From: Tuctoria greenei
Lineage: Eukaryota; Streptophyta; Magnoliopsida; Poales; Poaceae
Reading direction: 5' to 3'
Length of the DNA: 64,000 bases
Assembly: GCA_036927565.1 (NCBI GenBank)
Contig: JAYESD010000001.1
Span: 7,564,001-7,628,000, forward strand
Shown here: positions 22,830-35,022 of the stretch, in pieces
How the letters are laid out: each line of letters starts with the position of its first letter
Position numbering within the stretch: position 1 is the stretch's first letter
The notes under the pieces: generated by a model
Database searches by the model: none
Told to the model about the DNA's origin: nothing
The model's input: the letters and a program-made list of their open reading frames with translations, nothing else
Program-made: the position numbers and the translations under genes

Positions 22830-24205
22830 TGTAAGGATCGAAACGCCCAAGAGGGGGGGTGAATTGGGCTTTCTTTCAAATTTTAAGACGATTAAGAACT
22901 AACAACTTAAAGCCCAATTCCCTATGCAATTAAACTATGCAATCAATGTAAATTAAAGTTGCGGAATGAAGATTGCATAAGAGTAAAAGGGAGAGGGATG
23001 CAAACGCTCGAAGGGACACGGAGTTTATCCCGTGGTTCGGTAAGATCACAAGGATCTTCCTACGTCCACGTTGTGGCACCCACCGAAGGGTTTTGCCACT
23101 CCCAAGTCACCGAGACTAGGGGCTTCTTCACTATTCTTCTCCGTTCGCCAACCTTGGCAAGGTGGAGCTCAAGCCTTGTACACTTTTGGGATCCTCCGGG
23201 CTTCCACAATCCTCTTGGCAAGCTCCGGAAGTTGCACACACCAAGGACACTCCCTTATGGCTCTCACTACACTAGAGACTCCAATCACCAAGAATGGAGG
23301 CACCTAAGCACTATCTCTAGCTAGTTCTAGCCTATCTCTTGGTGTACAAATGATGAACAATTGATGTGAAAGTGATTGCTCTATTACTTGAATGCTCTAG
23401 GATGTGTAGAGTACGTCTGGGCTTCAAGTATTGTCGATTTGACAGGTTGAAGGGGTATAAATAGCCAGCCTCCACGAGATAGCCGTTGGAAAAGTAGGCT
23501 GACATCACTTCCCTGCGAACACCGGATGATCCGATGTCTCCCCTTCAGTTATCATCGGTCAAAGCCAAATTAGCTGATGTCACTGTGTCAGATATGACCG
23601 TTGTTAGACCGATGTTGATCTGTCTTCTCATCGGATGATCCGGTGGCTCTTCCTCCAGAATTTTGCTTGATCTTGAGGCTCACTGGAGTGATCGACCGAT
23701 GCATGTCTTCTTCACATCGGATGATCCGGTGCTTCACTCGGTCCAATGGTATTGCAATCTGTGATGATGGACCGATGTCACTGAGCCACTCACATCGGAT
23801 GATCCGGTGAGTGCATTTGTCTGAGGTCTTCTTCTTCAATTGAACTAACTTGACCGATGTAGTCAACTCATAGAACGTCGGTTGATCCGGTGTGTTCAAC
23901 TTGTTGACTTCGAGTTGTTTTGAGTTGTTCTTTTGGAATTTTGAACTTGTGACCTCTTTGACACTTGTTGGAAATGTTGTTTTGATTGTCTTCAAGCATT
24001 GAGTGATGTCAAATTAGAGCTTTCACTTCTTGTCTTCATACGATTTGATTTGATCTCATTCGTTGATTTTATATGGGTCTCCAATGTAATTTTGATTTCA
24101 TTTGATTGAGTGTCATTGAGACCTTGCATTCACAAATTCATTAGTAATATCGAATGGTTGTCATTAATCACCGAAACCGTACCTCATGGGGCCTAGATGC
24201 TTTCA
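22830..24205 (-). repeat. Copia-2 5' LTR with quasi-palindromic motif array
   Basis: 1,376 bp and near-identical to 15134-16508. The motif array lies at about 23525-23893. Confidence 0.92.
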
Positions 24206-25038
24206 GTATATATGTTTCAGCAAATACTGCGAGTATAAGAAATAACTGCAAGGTTAAATCAGAACAAGTTGTTTTGGCAGTTATAAACTGTGGTACAAGA
24301 TTGATATGTACAATTGTTAATAACCTTATACGCAAAGAGAAAATGTCCATACTTAAACACAGGGCAACACATATATTGATATATAAACAGAAGACATATA
24401 ATCCACCTGAAAACTGGAGCTAATCCTGTCCAGGCTACTTTCACTAACAAGGTGCTTTTGTCGGAATTTTCTTAAAATTACTATGATTAAAAAAAAGAAT
24501 AGTTAATTCTAGACCATAATATAACGTGAAAATGTGTGGAACGCACGTACTGAAAATGATATTGCAAAACCGCAATAGAAACACAATGGGTATACAGTAT
24601 ACTGTATAATTTCTGTTGGGTGCCGTTCACCTAAAGCAGCCAAAGCCAACGAAAAAAAGTAGCTAACTTTATTAGCAGGAGTAGGACATACATAAGCTTA
24701 TCCATACTATTGAATCTGTATAAGTTATGTTGCTGAGCAGTTAGTTAGGTGATCTCTTTTTCCGTGTGAATGAAACAAACATTACTATTTTGTATGATGC
24801 GGGTGTCCTCAGCTTCTTAGCCTGAAGTCATTTTTTCTTGCAGAAAGGCCTGTGTTGACTTTTTTTTTAGTTTTTAAGAATCTATATACATTTTTTTTAC
24901 AAAAGTAATGAAGACGCATCCTCTCAGAACAAAGGTAAGAAGAAAAGATAGAAAGCAAATGAAAAGAGATTGACCTTATCGATATGACCTACTCATACAC
25001 ACTGGTCAATAGTCATAACAGAAAGTAACCCCATCACA
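24206..25038. other. Spacer between Copia-2 and FAD-2
   Basis: AT-rich and without a convincing gene. Starts with the Copia-2 target duplication. Holds an 18 bp perfect palindrome at 24591-24608. The right end is presumably the FAD-2 3' UTR. Confidence 0.5.
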
Positions 25039-28000
25039 TCAGTGGAGAAAGAACTCTGAGAAAGGGATTTGAGACTTAAGTTCACTGGCTCTTCTGTTGA
25101 GACTTCGCAATGTCTCTATATGAGACTCATCTCCTTCAACTGCAATTATTTTGGCAAAGTCACCATTACCAAAATAGTCCACCACCCTATTAGCAGCTTC
25201 AAGTCCAGTCACATATGCTTTTTCCTACCATAAAAACAACATCAACAATAAATACATGTGTTTTTTGCCACCAAATCATTTCATGAAGCATTATGCTGAC
25301 CTTTGAAAAGGATCCATGTCGATTGATTATCCAATCACCAGCAATAAACAAATTTGGAAAGGAAGTTGATCCTCGCAGCATATACTTGTAAGAACCTGCA
25401 AGTAATGTATTTCTTGTATTATTCAATGAAGTATCCCTCAGAGAAAATAATCAGAAGTAAACCAATACTAGCAATGCACGCATACTTCAAAAGGGATCAA
25501 AACTTTATCATGATTCGTCACAGCAAGAAACAGTTATATGTTCAGTTTGCTTGAACAATATGCGGTGCTGTGGTCTAGTTTCTAGCATTACAAATCATAT
25601 GTGGCGGACCTGCAGTTAGTGATAATTCTCACGAATAAAAGCTATTCGAGAATAGTTTTCCTTTTAAGTGGTTTACATTACATTAAGATCATCTGAGCTC
25701 ACCTGGTAGATAGCTGATTACAGATCTAGGAGATCTTCTGACTGATTGTTGGATCACAGTAGCACCATCAAAATCTTGTATGCATTTCATAAGACGCGAT
25801 GAAGCTTCAGAGACGATATGTTCATCACTTAGGGGTAACAAATGGCTAGCATTATACTGCAAAAAGGATGCTTGCAGGAGTAAGATGCATGAACATGCTG
25901 TATGTTTTCAAATTGATAGAGGTAGCCTTCAACATACAAATTCAGCCTCCATGACTGTTATTGGTTCCTCATTATAATCATCATATACTGACGTGAGGTC
26001 AAAGAACGTCAAGCCAGATGAATCATCAAAGCCAGAACAAACATTGGCAACATTTGGTATTGTGACCTGCAATTAAATCCAATAAAATTATATTGTGGGG
26101 AAAACGGGTAAACTACTACCTTAGCAGGTGAAGTGCATATTAAGTACCTTTTTATCAAACCACAGTTTCACAGAGATCACATCAATTGTGGACAATTGGA
26201 GAAGATTGGCAAATTCTCGATCAGACCGTAGAAATGAGCTACATAAACTTCACTTGTCAGATCAATTAATTAACGATTTCAAGTTTTGAAACCTATGGCT
26301 CCCATAAAAGTACTACTGTTGGGATGTATATGTTTTGCAGCCGGTTGCCAAGTTACTGAATGTAGTAACCTAAGGACAAACGGCAACCATACACAGAATT
26401 ACCTATTTATAATGATGGACTGTAGAGGAGAGAGTCCCATGGCTGAAACAAATGCATCTGCCTCATATACATCCTCACCACATATAACTGAAGAGATGCA
26501 TCCACTGTCCTTGTCTATGCCCATACTTGTTGGAATTTTGTGTGCAACAAATTTTAAGCCTTTCAACTCCAGTGATTTCAGCCAGGGAGAGAAAATCTTT
26601 TCTTCTACTTCCCCACGGCAGAGCAAAAAATCAGAGTTTTCCTTGCAATAGGAAAATTATTTATAAGAATAAAAATAACACTGGGACATATGATGATAAA
26701 ACGATAGAGCTTGTTTGGATTAAATGGGTGTTATAAAAGAACAAAAATGTAAAACCTGATGAGAGAGCATATAATAGTAAAGCATCCCCAGTGTAGCAGC
26801 TGCACTACATTGCTCACCCGGAGCAAACAGGGCAGCCTGAATCGCTGGTTCAAAGACTTCTTTGTAGAGCCTTTGAGAGCAACCGTACATCTTAAATAGC
26901 TCTCTTGCAGTCACTACAGAGGACAATTTTATAAGTAAGCTGAAATAGCTAGTCAGAAAGACATGTCGCACAAGTGATCAGTGCTCTAATCCAGACTAAT
27001 TTGCATATTCAGCCTTTTATGACAATAGAAAACGAAACTTCCTTACTAGTGTCATACTTTCTCCAAGTAGTGTCTGTGTTGTCAAAGTCAATTACTGGAC
27101 CAAAGCAACATATACTTGTTAGGAAGTGAGCTGATTTATAACAGAGGTTGAACAGTTGGACAACCATACCAGCAGCTATGACAGGTATCGATGTCAATCT
27201 ATCCACCAGAGGAAGATTGGGGAACTGTAACAAAAGAGTTCAGGATATTGTGAATATTTAAATGGATAAGCAGGTATGCAGAAAAATATGGTAAGGAAAA
27301 AACTTACTTCCGGATATGCAAAGACTCCAAAAGGAGCTGGGAGCCTGGGCTGGTTATGAAAAATGGGGAATTTGACCTACATGGTGATCAGAACAATACA
27401 ACACTAAGTGAGATTAATTAAAGACGCTAGCATAGCATGATACTAACTAAATTCAGAAAGAAATCTCTATGAATTTTCCCATTAACATCAAAGACAAGTA
27501 ATAAATCCAAGAGAAGTACACTCTGAATTTCAGTCACAAGAATTAGGAAACTTCTGCTGAATCTCAATAATGTCATCTGAATAGAAGTCTTATATCAGGA
27601 AGCTACTGAAAAGGGGGCAGTGGGCATAATCCCTATTTAATCAGAAATAACCTGGAAAAAATAATCCATCGATTGCACGTACATCATAATTTTTATTAGA
27701 TTCAAGTTGACGAAATTCACTGAGCAAACAAAAAATAGAGTAGAGAAATTACTGAAAGGCCCTGGGGAGAATAGTACGCTGCTTTATTCCAGTCTGTGAA
27801 AGGCGAGATCTCCAGCTCGTCGATCAGAGAGAAAATGTTGTGGTACGGATACCAGAATCCTACGTGCAATGCCATAGGATAAACGAATTAGCTTACTGAA
27901 ACTGACACTGGCACCAAATTGAAATATACTTCTTCTAGTAGTATATCGCAAACTGGAGGTTGAAATACCTCTGAGACCAACCTCCTCCGTTGGGCCGCTC

Positions 28001-28336
28001 TCCGCTCCGAGAAGCGTGACATCATACCCCTGATCGTTAAAGCAGTTTGCGAATTCAGCAGCGAACCAAATAATCGCATTCCCGTGTACAGGAGTCCACG
28101 AACTAGTAAAATCACGCAAGAGCTCTGCGCTCGGGGCGGACCTGTTTGATGAGGTGGTGAGCTGCGGCGAGTCCGGCCCAGCCGGCGCCGGCGACGGCGA
28201 CCTTCTTCCGCTGGGACTCGCCACCTGCGGAAGACTCTGCCCGGACGGTGGTTCCTCGGCGGCGGCGGTGAAGCCGGCGGGGGAGGGCGGGCGGAGGCAG
28301 CCGGCCTCCGGCGATGACGGCCGCGCACCCGCACAT
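25039..28336 (-). CDS. FAD-dependent oxidoreductase, carotene-desaturase-like, copy 2 (complete)
   Basis: Complete copy of the gene at 125-2758, 528 aa in 13 exons: 28336-28142, 28029-27969, 27859-27753, 27376-27308, 27224-27170, 27094-27047, 26913-26756, 26641-26403, 26238-26148, 26066-25938, 25856-25703, 25395-25301 and 25224-25039. Splice joins sum to an exact multiple of three and end with TGA at 25041-25039. The two exons missing from copy 1 read GSYKYMLRGSTSFPNLFIAG DWIINRHG (the C-terminal FAD-binding part of this fold) and EKAYVTGLEAANRVVDYFG, ending SEFFLH. Exon 3 codes His where copy 1 has Arg. Nothing breaks the frame, so both copies may be expressed; substrate unknown. Confidence 0.9.
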
Positions 28337-29130
28337 TCCTTCCGCTGGAAGCTTGCGGGTCACTCCAGGAGAGCGAGTGGTCTGGTTCTCCCGGCGAGGT
28401 GTTCGCCTGTGTGCCCCACGCACGATCGTTCAAGTCGAACGCCTTCTCCACCTCAGCTTCTCCGACGTTTTACACTTTCGTTCCCAGAGATATCCAGTTC
28501 TGTTTGAAATGAAGGTTTTCCATAGGATTTTTGGAGGAACTTATTCTTCTGAAAATCGCTTGATTTTCATAGTTTTTTTTACTTTTTTCATTCTCTGCAT
28601 TTTGTCTATTCATATATTTTTTTCTTATTCTTGTATTTTTCATTCTTACGTTTGAAACAAAGCCACAACAGCCAGACCAACAATACAAATGAGTAAATTA
28701 TATTCTACAAGATTGATAAAGTCATCATAAAACTACAATTTAACAAGATATTAAAATATTCTCTATTTCTTAAATATTATTGTTAGAATAATAATTTAAA
28801 TTTAAAATAAAATGGTAATATTTTTCACAAACAATAATTTAAAAGCGATCAAAGTACAAAATTCTACAAGATTGATAAAATTAGAAGTAACGAACTAGAT
28901 TACCATAACAACATGGCATACTATGTCAGTAAAATGTGGTTTGTGAAGTCGCAAGTTTACTTCAACCTCCTGCACGATGTTAAGAGTTAGGACGCAGCAA
29001 TTATAAGTTCTGTTGAATTTTTGGAGTCCCCAAAGAAAAGCACTCAGTTTCGCCCAAAAGTATAAATCCAATTTCATGACAGAAACAAAAGTTGGTCAAC
29101 TGTCACACTGCACGCTCCCTCACCGCGACA
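28337..29130. promoter_or_regulatory. Shared divergent promoter spacer, FAD-2/FUC-2
   Basis: Same length and almost the same sequence as 2759-3552 (I see two substitutions). The TATAAAT box is at 29061-29067. Near identity means the two gene pairs probably start with the same expression pattern. Confidence 0.55.
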
Positions 29131-32100
29131 ATGGCAGCAGTTCTGCCTGCCCTGCCCCTGCTCGCCCACCTCCTCCTCTGCGCACATGGCATCACCGTCT
29201 CCACCGCCGCGGCTGCGATGCCGCCGCCTCTCCCAGTCCTGCCTGTGCCTTCCTACGCGCAGCTCCGGTGGCAGCTCTCCGAGATGGCGCTCTTCCTCCA
29301 CTTCGGGCCCAACACCTTCACGGACTCCGAGTGGGGCACCGGCCGCGCCGACCCGTCCGTGTTCGCGCCGTCCGCGCTCGATGCCGGGCAGTGGGCGCGT
29401 GTCGCGGCGGCCGGCGGGTTCGGGCGCGTCGTGCTCACGGCCAAGCACCACGACGGCTTCTGCCTATGGCCATCGGCGCTGACGGAGTACTCGGTGTCCG
29501 CCTCACCGTGGCGGGGCGGGGAGGGGGACGTCGTCGGTGACCTCGCCGCCGCGGCGCACGCGGAGGGGATCGGGCTGGGGCTGTACCTTTCGCCTTGGGA
29601 CCGTCATGAGCCAGTGTACGGGGACACCGTTGCGTACAATGAACATTACATGGGCCAGATGACGGAACTGCTCACCAGGTGTGTTAATTATCTTTATCGG
29701 GTTGCAGAATGATTGCTATTTGCCATTTGGACTTCTTCAGGCGAAGTACTGAAATTTGGATGCAGTTGGTGTAAAGCCTCGATCTCCATGTGGCCATAGG
29801 AGTGGAAACTAAAAAAAAAAAAAAGAGCCTTCTGGTTGTTCTATATTCTGTTTCAGAAATTTGCTATAGCAGTTAATTAGTTTCCTTCCTGCTTCATTGG
29901 TAGTATCATTCAATTGGGAGTCACCAGTGCTCAATTGTGGTGCCAGATGAGGAAGACATCTCGTGGCTGTTGAAATATGAGTGAATCCTTACCCATTAGG
30001 TTAAGATTTTGGGTGCAACTGGTTGGTACATAGTAGTTCAATATGGTATCAGGACCATAGGGTCTCGAGTTCGAATCCTAACAGACATGATTTATTGCAT
30101 AAAATACAGTTACCTTCTATTCTCTGTTAGAGAGCCTGTACGTGAGGGAGTGTTATAAGTGAATTATCCATCCTTATCCATTAGCTTAAGTTTTTGGATG
30201 TAACTGATCGGTGCATAGTAGTAGCTCAATAGTGATGTTTCGAGTCGCAACACTTTACTGCTTCATGATGAGATGTTTCATCTTTCTTCTTATGCATTAG
30301 TCTAATTTTGAGAAATATAGTCAACCTTGCGTAGATTGCATATTGCACAGTATTTGGTTGTATTAATATTCTCTGTACTTGACATAGTTCACACTCAGCT
30401 ATATCCCTGCATTTAGGATAATCTGAAGCCCGCACTTGTACATTTGCAGGTACGGAGATGTTGAGGAAGTCTGGCTCGATGGTGCAAAGGGTGAGGACAA
30501 GAAAATGGATTACATGTTTGACGCCTGGTTTGCCCTTATACATCAGCTACAACAAAGGGTAGTTATCTTCTCTGATGCTGGACCGGATACTAGATGGGTG
30601 GGTGATGAGGCAGGCGTTGCGGGTTATACTTGCTGGTCCTCCTTCAACAAGAGCTCTGTGACGATTGGACACACCATTTCTGAGTAAGTAGTTAGTCTTT
30701 CTGATAAAAAAAAAACAGCTGGTTAATCTTTTCTATCTTGTTGCGGGAAGTGCTCCGGTGAAGCTTGTTCTGAAAGCATGCATACATCTAAAGCAGATTC
30801 GTTTAATTTCAATGTTTTAATTAACATCCTAATCTCTAGGCCCAGCGCTGCCCAACCCTGTGCAATCCAGCCCAGCACAGGTACATAAAATCAAAACGAT
30901 GAGTGTTCCTCCATCCTCTATTCATCTGCTGCCGATACAAAGGAATTGTAAACATGGAAAAAGGTTGCTGTCCCCAATCCACTTAGGCAAACCCAACGGA
31001 CTCTACATGTCTCCACTCTCCAGGCTTCATTTAGAGATGTTTGCCAGATGTGTATACTGCAGTGCGTGTACAAGTTAAATGCCCACTATGGGCCTAAAAT
31101 GATAAAAATATTTTATAATTACTCATGTTGAGAACTCTAGTCAAAATCTGTTGTGGAAAGCAGAAGTATAGCTGGTCTGCCTCATTAGTATGTTTCTGTA
31201 TAGCAACATTGGACATGAAAAGTTTTATGCGCGATGTAACCTGTAGTTGATCGGCATGGTTTAGGATCAATGTTATTGGCATCTCATTTGGTAATTTAAA
31301 AACTGTGGTATTCTGCATTCAAGTAATGTTTGATGAAAGAGACAATTACATATTAACGTTGTGCATCTTGCTCTTCATAAGTCAGTAGACTGACCAAAAA
31401 TGTTAAATGTTGTATTGCCAGATATTCACGCAGTGGGGATCCTTTTGGGCAAGACTGGGTTCCTGCCGAATGTGATGTTTCCATCAGGCCGGGTTGGTTC
31501 TGGCATGCCTCAGAGAAACCAAAAAATGTGACAACTCTGCTTGACATATACTACAAATCAGTTGGTCGAAACTGTCTCCTCATTTTGAATGTTCCTCCCA
31601 ATTCATCTGGCCTTATTTCTGATGAAGATACGCAAGTCCTTCATCAATTCGCTGAGATTCGGCGTACAATTTTCTCTCAAAACTTTGCTGCCAATGCCTC
31701 TGTCACAGCAAGCAGTGTTCGTGGTGGTATGGACAATCTTCAGTTTGCACCCTACAATGTGCTTGAAGATAGCATATACTCCTACTGGGCTCCGCAGGAA
31801 GGGGAAACCTGCTGGGAAATGTTCTTGGACCTTGGACGATCTATTTCCTTCAACGTGCTGCAGCTTCAGGAGCCTATCCAGATGGGACAGCGTGTAATCG
31901 ACTTTCATGTGGATGTTCTCATAAATGAACTGTGGCAAACAATCGTCGAAGCAACAACAATTGGGTATAAAAGGTTGCTACAGTTCCCAGCCGTTGAATC
32001 TCAATACCTGAAGCTATCTATCAACAATGCACGTGCATATCCACTGATCTCATTTTTTGGAGTTTTCATGGACTCCTTCTCGCCCAGATATAACTTAGAG

Positions 32101-32193
32101 AAACATGTTGAACCACCTCGCACAAAGAGTAGGGACGTTATAATGTTAGGGACCAATCATGCTGCCGGCAACAGGAGTACTGCCGCAATGTAG
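29131..32193 (+). CDS. FUC1-like: Alpha-L-fucosidase (GH29), copy 2
   Basis: Second intact GH29 gene: exons 29131-29678, 30450-30683 and 31422-32193, 517 aa. Exon 1, including the HFGPNTF and KHHDGFCLW motifs, has the same sequence as copy 1. Exon 2 keeps EVWLDGAKG (catalytic Asp) and differs by DTW/DAW and QRR/QQR. Exon 3 differs at many sites (LREFTAIRHT versus LHQFAEIRRT, ARADP versus ARAYP, LENHVELPRS versus LEKHVEPPRT). The changes lie outside the recognised catalytic motifs. The contrast between exon 1 and exons 2-3 suggests partial gene conversion or a recent unequal crossover. The 3' flank is cut at 32645 by the chromovirus. Confidence 0.93.
29968..30228 (+). mobile_element. TRIM/SMART-like element in FUC-2 intron 1
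   Basis: Orthologous to 4389-4646. The first repeat and core are identical to copy 1. The second repeat (30151-30228) has several substitutions and a 3 bp insertion. The loss of identity between gene copies begins inside this repeat. Confidence 0.66.
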
Positions 32194-32731
32194 TGATCGA
32201 GAGTACAGCTGCCATGTAAAAGTATCACTTGTAATTTTTCCTGGCCAATTTAACATGCCAGTATCATTTGTACATTAGTTGTGCTTCTTTTGTTCTTTTT
32301 TGTAATTCACTGTTTATTGTATCCAAAAGGGCTCGTTCAAGAATGAGCAGTGTACATGTATATATCTTCAGTTTTGCTAGTGAAAGCAACCTGAAATGGT
32401 GTATGTATTTGTCCCTACACCAGCTGTCCAAAATAACTGAAAGGTGACCTCAGAAACTTTTGTACCAGTTTCTGTTGAGTGATGATACAAAAAAACCAGA
32501 GACTTCGCATAGATTAATATGCCATCTTACTCCTAACATCGTAAGCACTACAATCACAATAATGAACCTCAAGACAGCCTGTTGTTTCTGAGACGAACTT
32601 GGCGGTTGGCACAAACCATCGAAGGCGTAACAGGTTTTACGTACTCTCACACCCGGTTCCAACAAGACAATCGGATCCACATGTATGTCAGGATCGGTTT
32701 ATATCATACATGTGTAGACGAAAGTGTAATA

Positions 32732-35022
32732 CTTCCTCTATTCCGTAAACCTTGTCGCGTCAACACTGCTCAACAAAAATAAGACATATGTGAAATGACG
32801 GTTTTGCCCTCCGAATCTCAGCTACCACTACCAGAGGCTCCGACCTATTCGCGTCTCTTTTCTCTCATACGCCGCCGCACCCCAATCTTGACCTCGACCG
32901 CCCCCGATCTCTACCGCCGCATCCCGATCTCTGCTGCCGTCACCGCCACCTGATCTCAATCGCTGCCCTCGCTCTCCCTCTCCACTAGTAGTATCCTATC
33001 CGGAATTTGAAGCTTTCTCCAAATTCGCGTTGCTCTGGACGTGTAAATGGACAGGAAACTTCCCGCGGGTTCGCCGCCGCGGCGCCAAGTACCGACGTGA
33101 AGTCCAAGTCGCTAACCCACTCCAGATCCGTCAACATCCCGCGCAGATCCGTCGGAATCCAAGAAAGCTCCACGGTCAGCCTAGGTACCGCTTCTGGATG
33201 CTAAGAAGAAGAAACTTCATCAGGATAAGCCAATCAGTCCTCTTGTTCAGAAAGATGCTAAGAAGAGGAGAATTGATCGACCAGTTCCCACCCGACCAAG
33301 TACTCAGTTTCCGCATATTCCTCAACAGCTGATTAACCATTCACTGCTTGCTCATGGATTGCCACAACCACAGTTGCATCCAGCTTATCATCCTTATCAT
33401 GGTTTGGTGGGTCAACCACAGGTTAATTCCATTCACTTCAATCATGGGATTCAACCGCAGCATCAAGGCCAAGTTATGTTTGCTCCATCTGCATTCCACA
33501 ATTCGATGATGGACGGCTTGCAGCTTTATGGTGTCAACAGTGCTCAGCAGATGCAGCATTACGACAATAGGTTTCTTCAGGGACCACCCTATGGGATTGG
33601 TCCAAGCTTCTGGAGATGATGATGGCAGTTCATAAAATAGGAGATGTTGTTAACTTAGATTGTTGTTGTGTCCCTGGTGCCATTTTGTTTGATCTGTTGT
33701 AAAAGAAAATGCAGAAACCAGAAAGGAAAATGCAAGTTTTAACATCCACTATTTACTTCAAACTGTTGTTTGTTAAATATTTTGTTGGTCTGTGGTTTGT
33801 CCTGGATGAAGACTGGAAGGATTCTTGTTTGTAACGTCCTAATGCCATGTTGGATCTCTGGGACTGCTGAGCGCAGAGATTTAGTTGCTGCTTACTGGTT
33901 GGTTGGCTTGAAACTGCTACAGGCAGACTACCATTACAATTGCTGGAGTAATTCATTTGCAGTGAAATTTGTGGAGCACAAGACATTGGCCAAACAACAA
34001 TTTTTGAATGAAATAATTCATTTTCATTGTATTGAACCTGAATGTATCACTGTACTCCAATGTATAACTGCACTTGTGAGAACTTCTGATTATACTCCAA
34101 TGAAATAATTTGTGAGAACCTGAATGTATCAATGCACTTGTTTGTGTTCTGTAAATGTTTCTGAATCACAGCTACCATGCCTTACAACTTGTAAATGTTT
34201 CTGTATCACTGCACTTGTTTGTAGTGAAATGCTTGTGAGTAACTTGAGGCAACTATCATGCCTTACACAGCACACAACTCGAGGAATCACTAATTTGCAA
34301 ACAAAAACACTGCACACTAGAATTCAATAAACACCCCAATTCAAAAAAACATTGCACACTGGAATCACTGATTTGCAAGCAAAAAAACAAGAATGCAAGC
34401 ATAACTGTAACGGGAATCACTGAACCTTGGAGCTGTTTACAAGCAAATCACTGAATTCTCCATGTTTACAAGCACAAATTTCTTCTTGCTTCCTCCCTTG
34501 CCGCTGGACAAGCACATCCTCCGGATGATGCCAGGCTGACCCGGCGCTGGCTCCAGCACAAATTTCTTCTTGCTTCCTGCCTTCCACCGCTGCCGCCGCA
34601 GCTGCCTCCGTGGCTGTTCGCGCTGCTACGAAAGCATGTGAACTTCACCGCTCTCTTATTTGGAACTTGAACTTGAATCGATCGATCAGTGGTCGATGCT
34701 GCAACGGCGGCTCCTCGTCCCGTGCCCCACGCCGGCGGCTCCTCGTCCCGTGCTCCATGCGGCGGATCTTCCTATCGTGCCCTGCAACAGCGGCGGATCC
34801 ATACCCGCAGTGGCGCTCTTCCGCCTCGCGCCGGCGACGAATCCGAGAGGCTTTGAGGCGCGGCGGCGGATGCTGGCAGTCGTGAAGGAAAAAGGGAAAG
34901 CAGAACGAGGAGCAAATTAGTCCAGAAAATGTCGGGGCCATTTCGGGAGAGCTAAAGACGAAAAGCTTTTAAGTACTTTTTGTTTTTGAACTAAGACGAC
35001 AAAGTTTGTAGGATGGAGGGAG
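32732..35022. mobile_element. 2.3 kb TA-flanked DNA transposon (mariner/Stowaway-like), non-autonomous
   Basis: Terminal inverted repeats of about 27 bp begin CTTCCTCTATTCC on the left and CTCCCTCCATCC on the right (reverse strand). Each is flanked by TA (32730-32731 and 35023-35024). The uninterrupted right LTR of the chromovirus provides the empty site. TIR start and TA duplication fit the Tc1/mariner superfamily as seen in grass Stowaway/Osmar elements. I find no D-D-D transposase, so it needs help in trans. It instead carries sequence resembling part of a host gene. Confidence 0.75.
33200..33619 (+). pseudogene. Captured gene-like fragment inside the TA-flanked transposon
   Basis: An open reading stretch entered by a Lys-rich segment (KKKLHQDKPISPLVQKDAKK) ends in a Pro/His/Gln-rich tail (LPQPQLHPAYHPYHGLVGQP ... 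YGIGPSFWR, stop at 33617-33619). It is followed by UTR-like AT-rich DNA. The upstream part (33030-33200) is in other frames, so the start is broken or spliced. I do not recognise the family. A host origin is inferred from the coding look and absence of transposase motifs; it could instead be the element's own degenerate second ORF. Confidence 0.35.

Larger units (their letters stand above)
15134..24205 (-). mobile_element. Copia-2: SIRE/Maximus-type copia element, pol deleted, gag intact
   Basis: 9,072 bp element on the minus strand. LTRs are 15134-16508 and 22830-24205, both TG...CA, flanked by the perfect duplication GTATA (15129-15133 and 24206-24210). Primer-binding site TGGTATCAGAGCC (22827-22815) and polypurine tract AAAAAGGGGGAGAT (16522-16509) are present. 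The LTRs differ at only about six positions by eye over 1.37 kb, so insertion is recent. Contents in coding order: an intact 703-aa gag, a scrap of RT/RNase H, then a long accessory ORF. Protease, integrase and most of RT are missing. It must have been mobilised in trans by a related full-length element. Confidence 0.95.

Noticed and set aside
34466..34941. Protein-coding genes in the right part of the TA-flanked transposon
   Set aside because: Short ORFs on both strands with Arg/Ser/Pro-rich translations and small internal repeats. No motif and no consistent frame.
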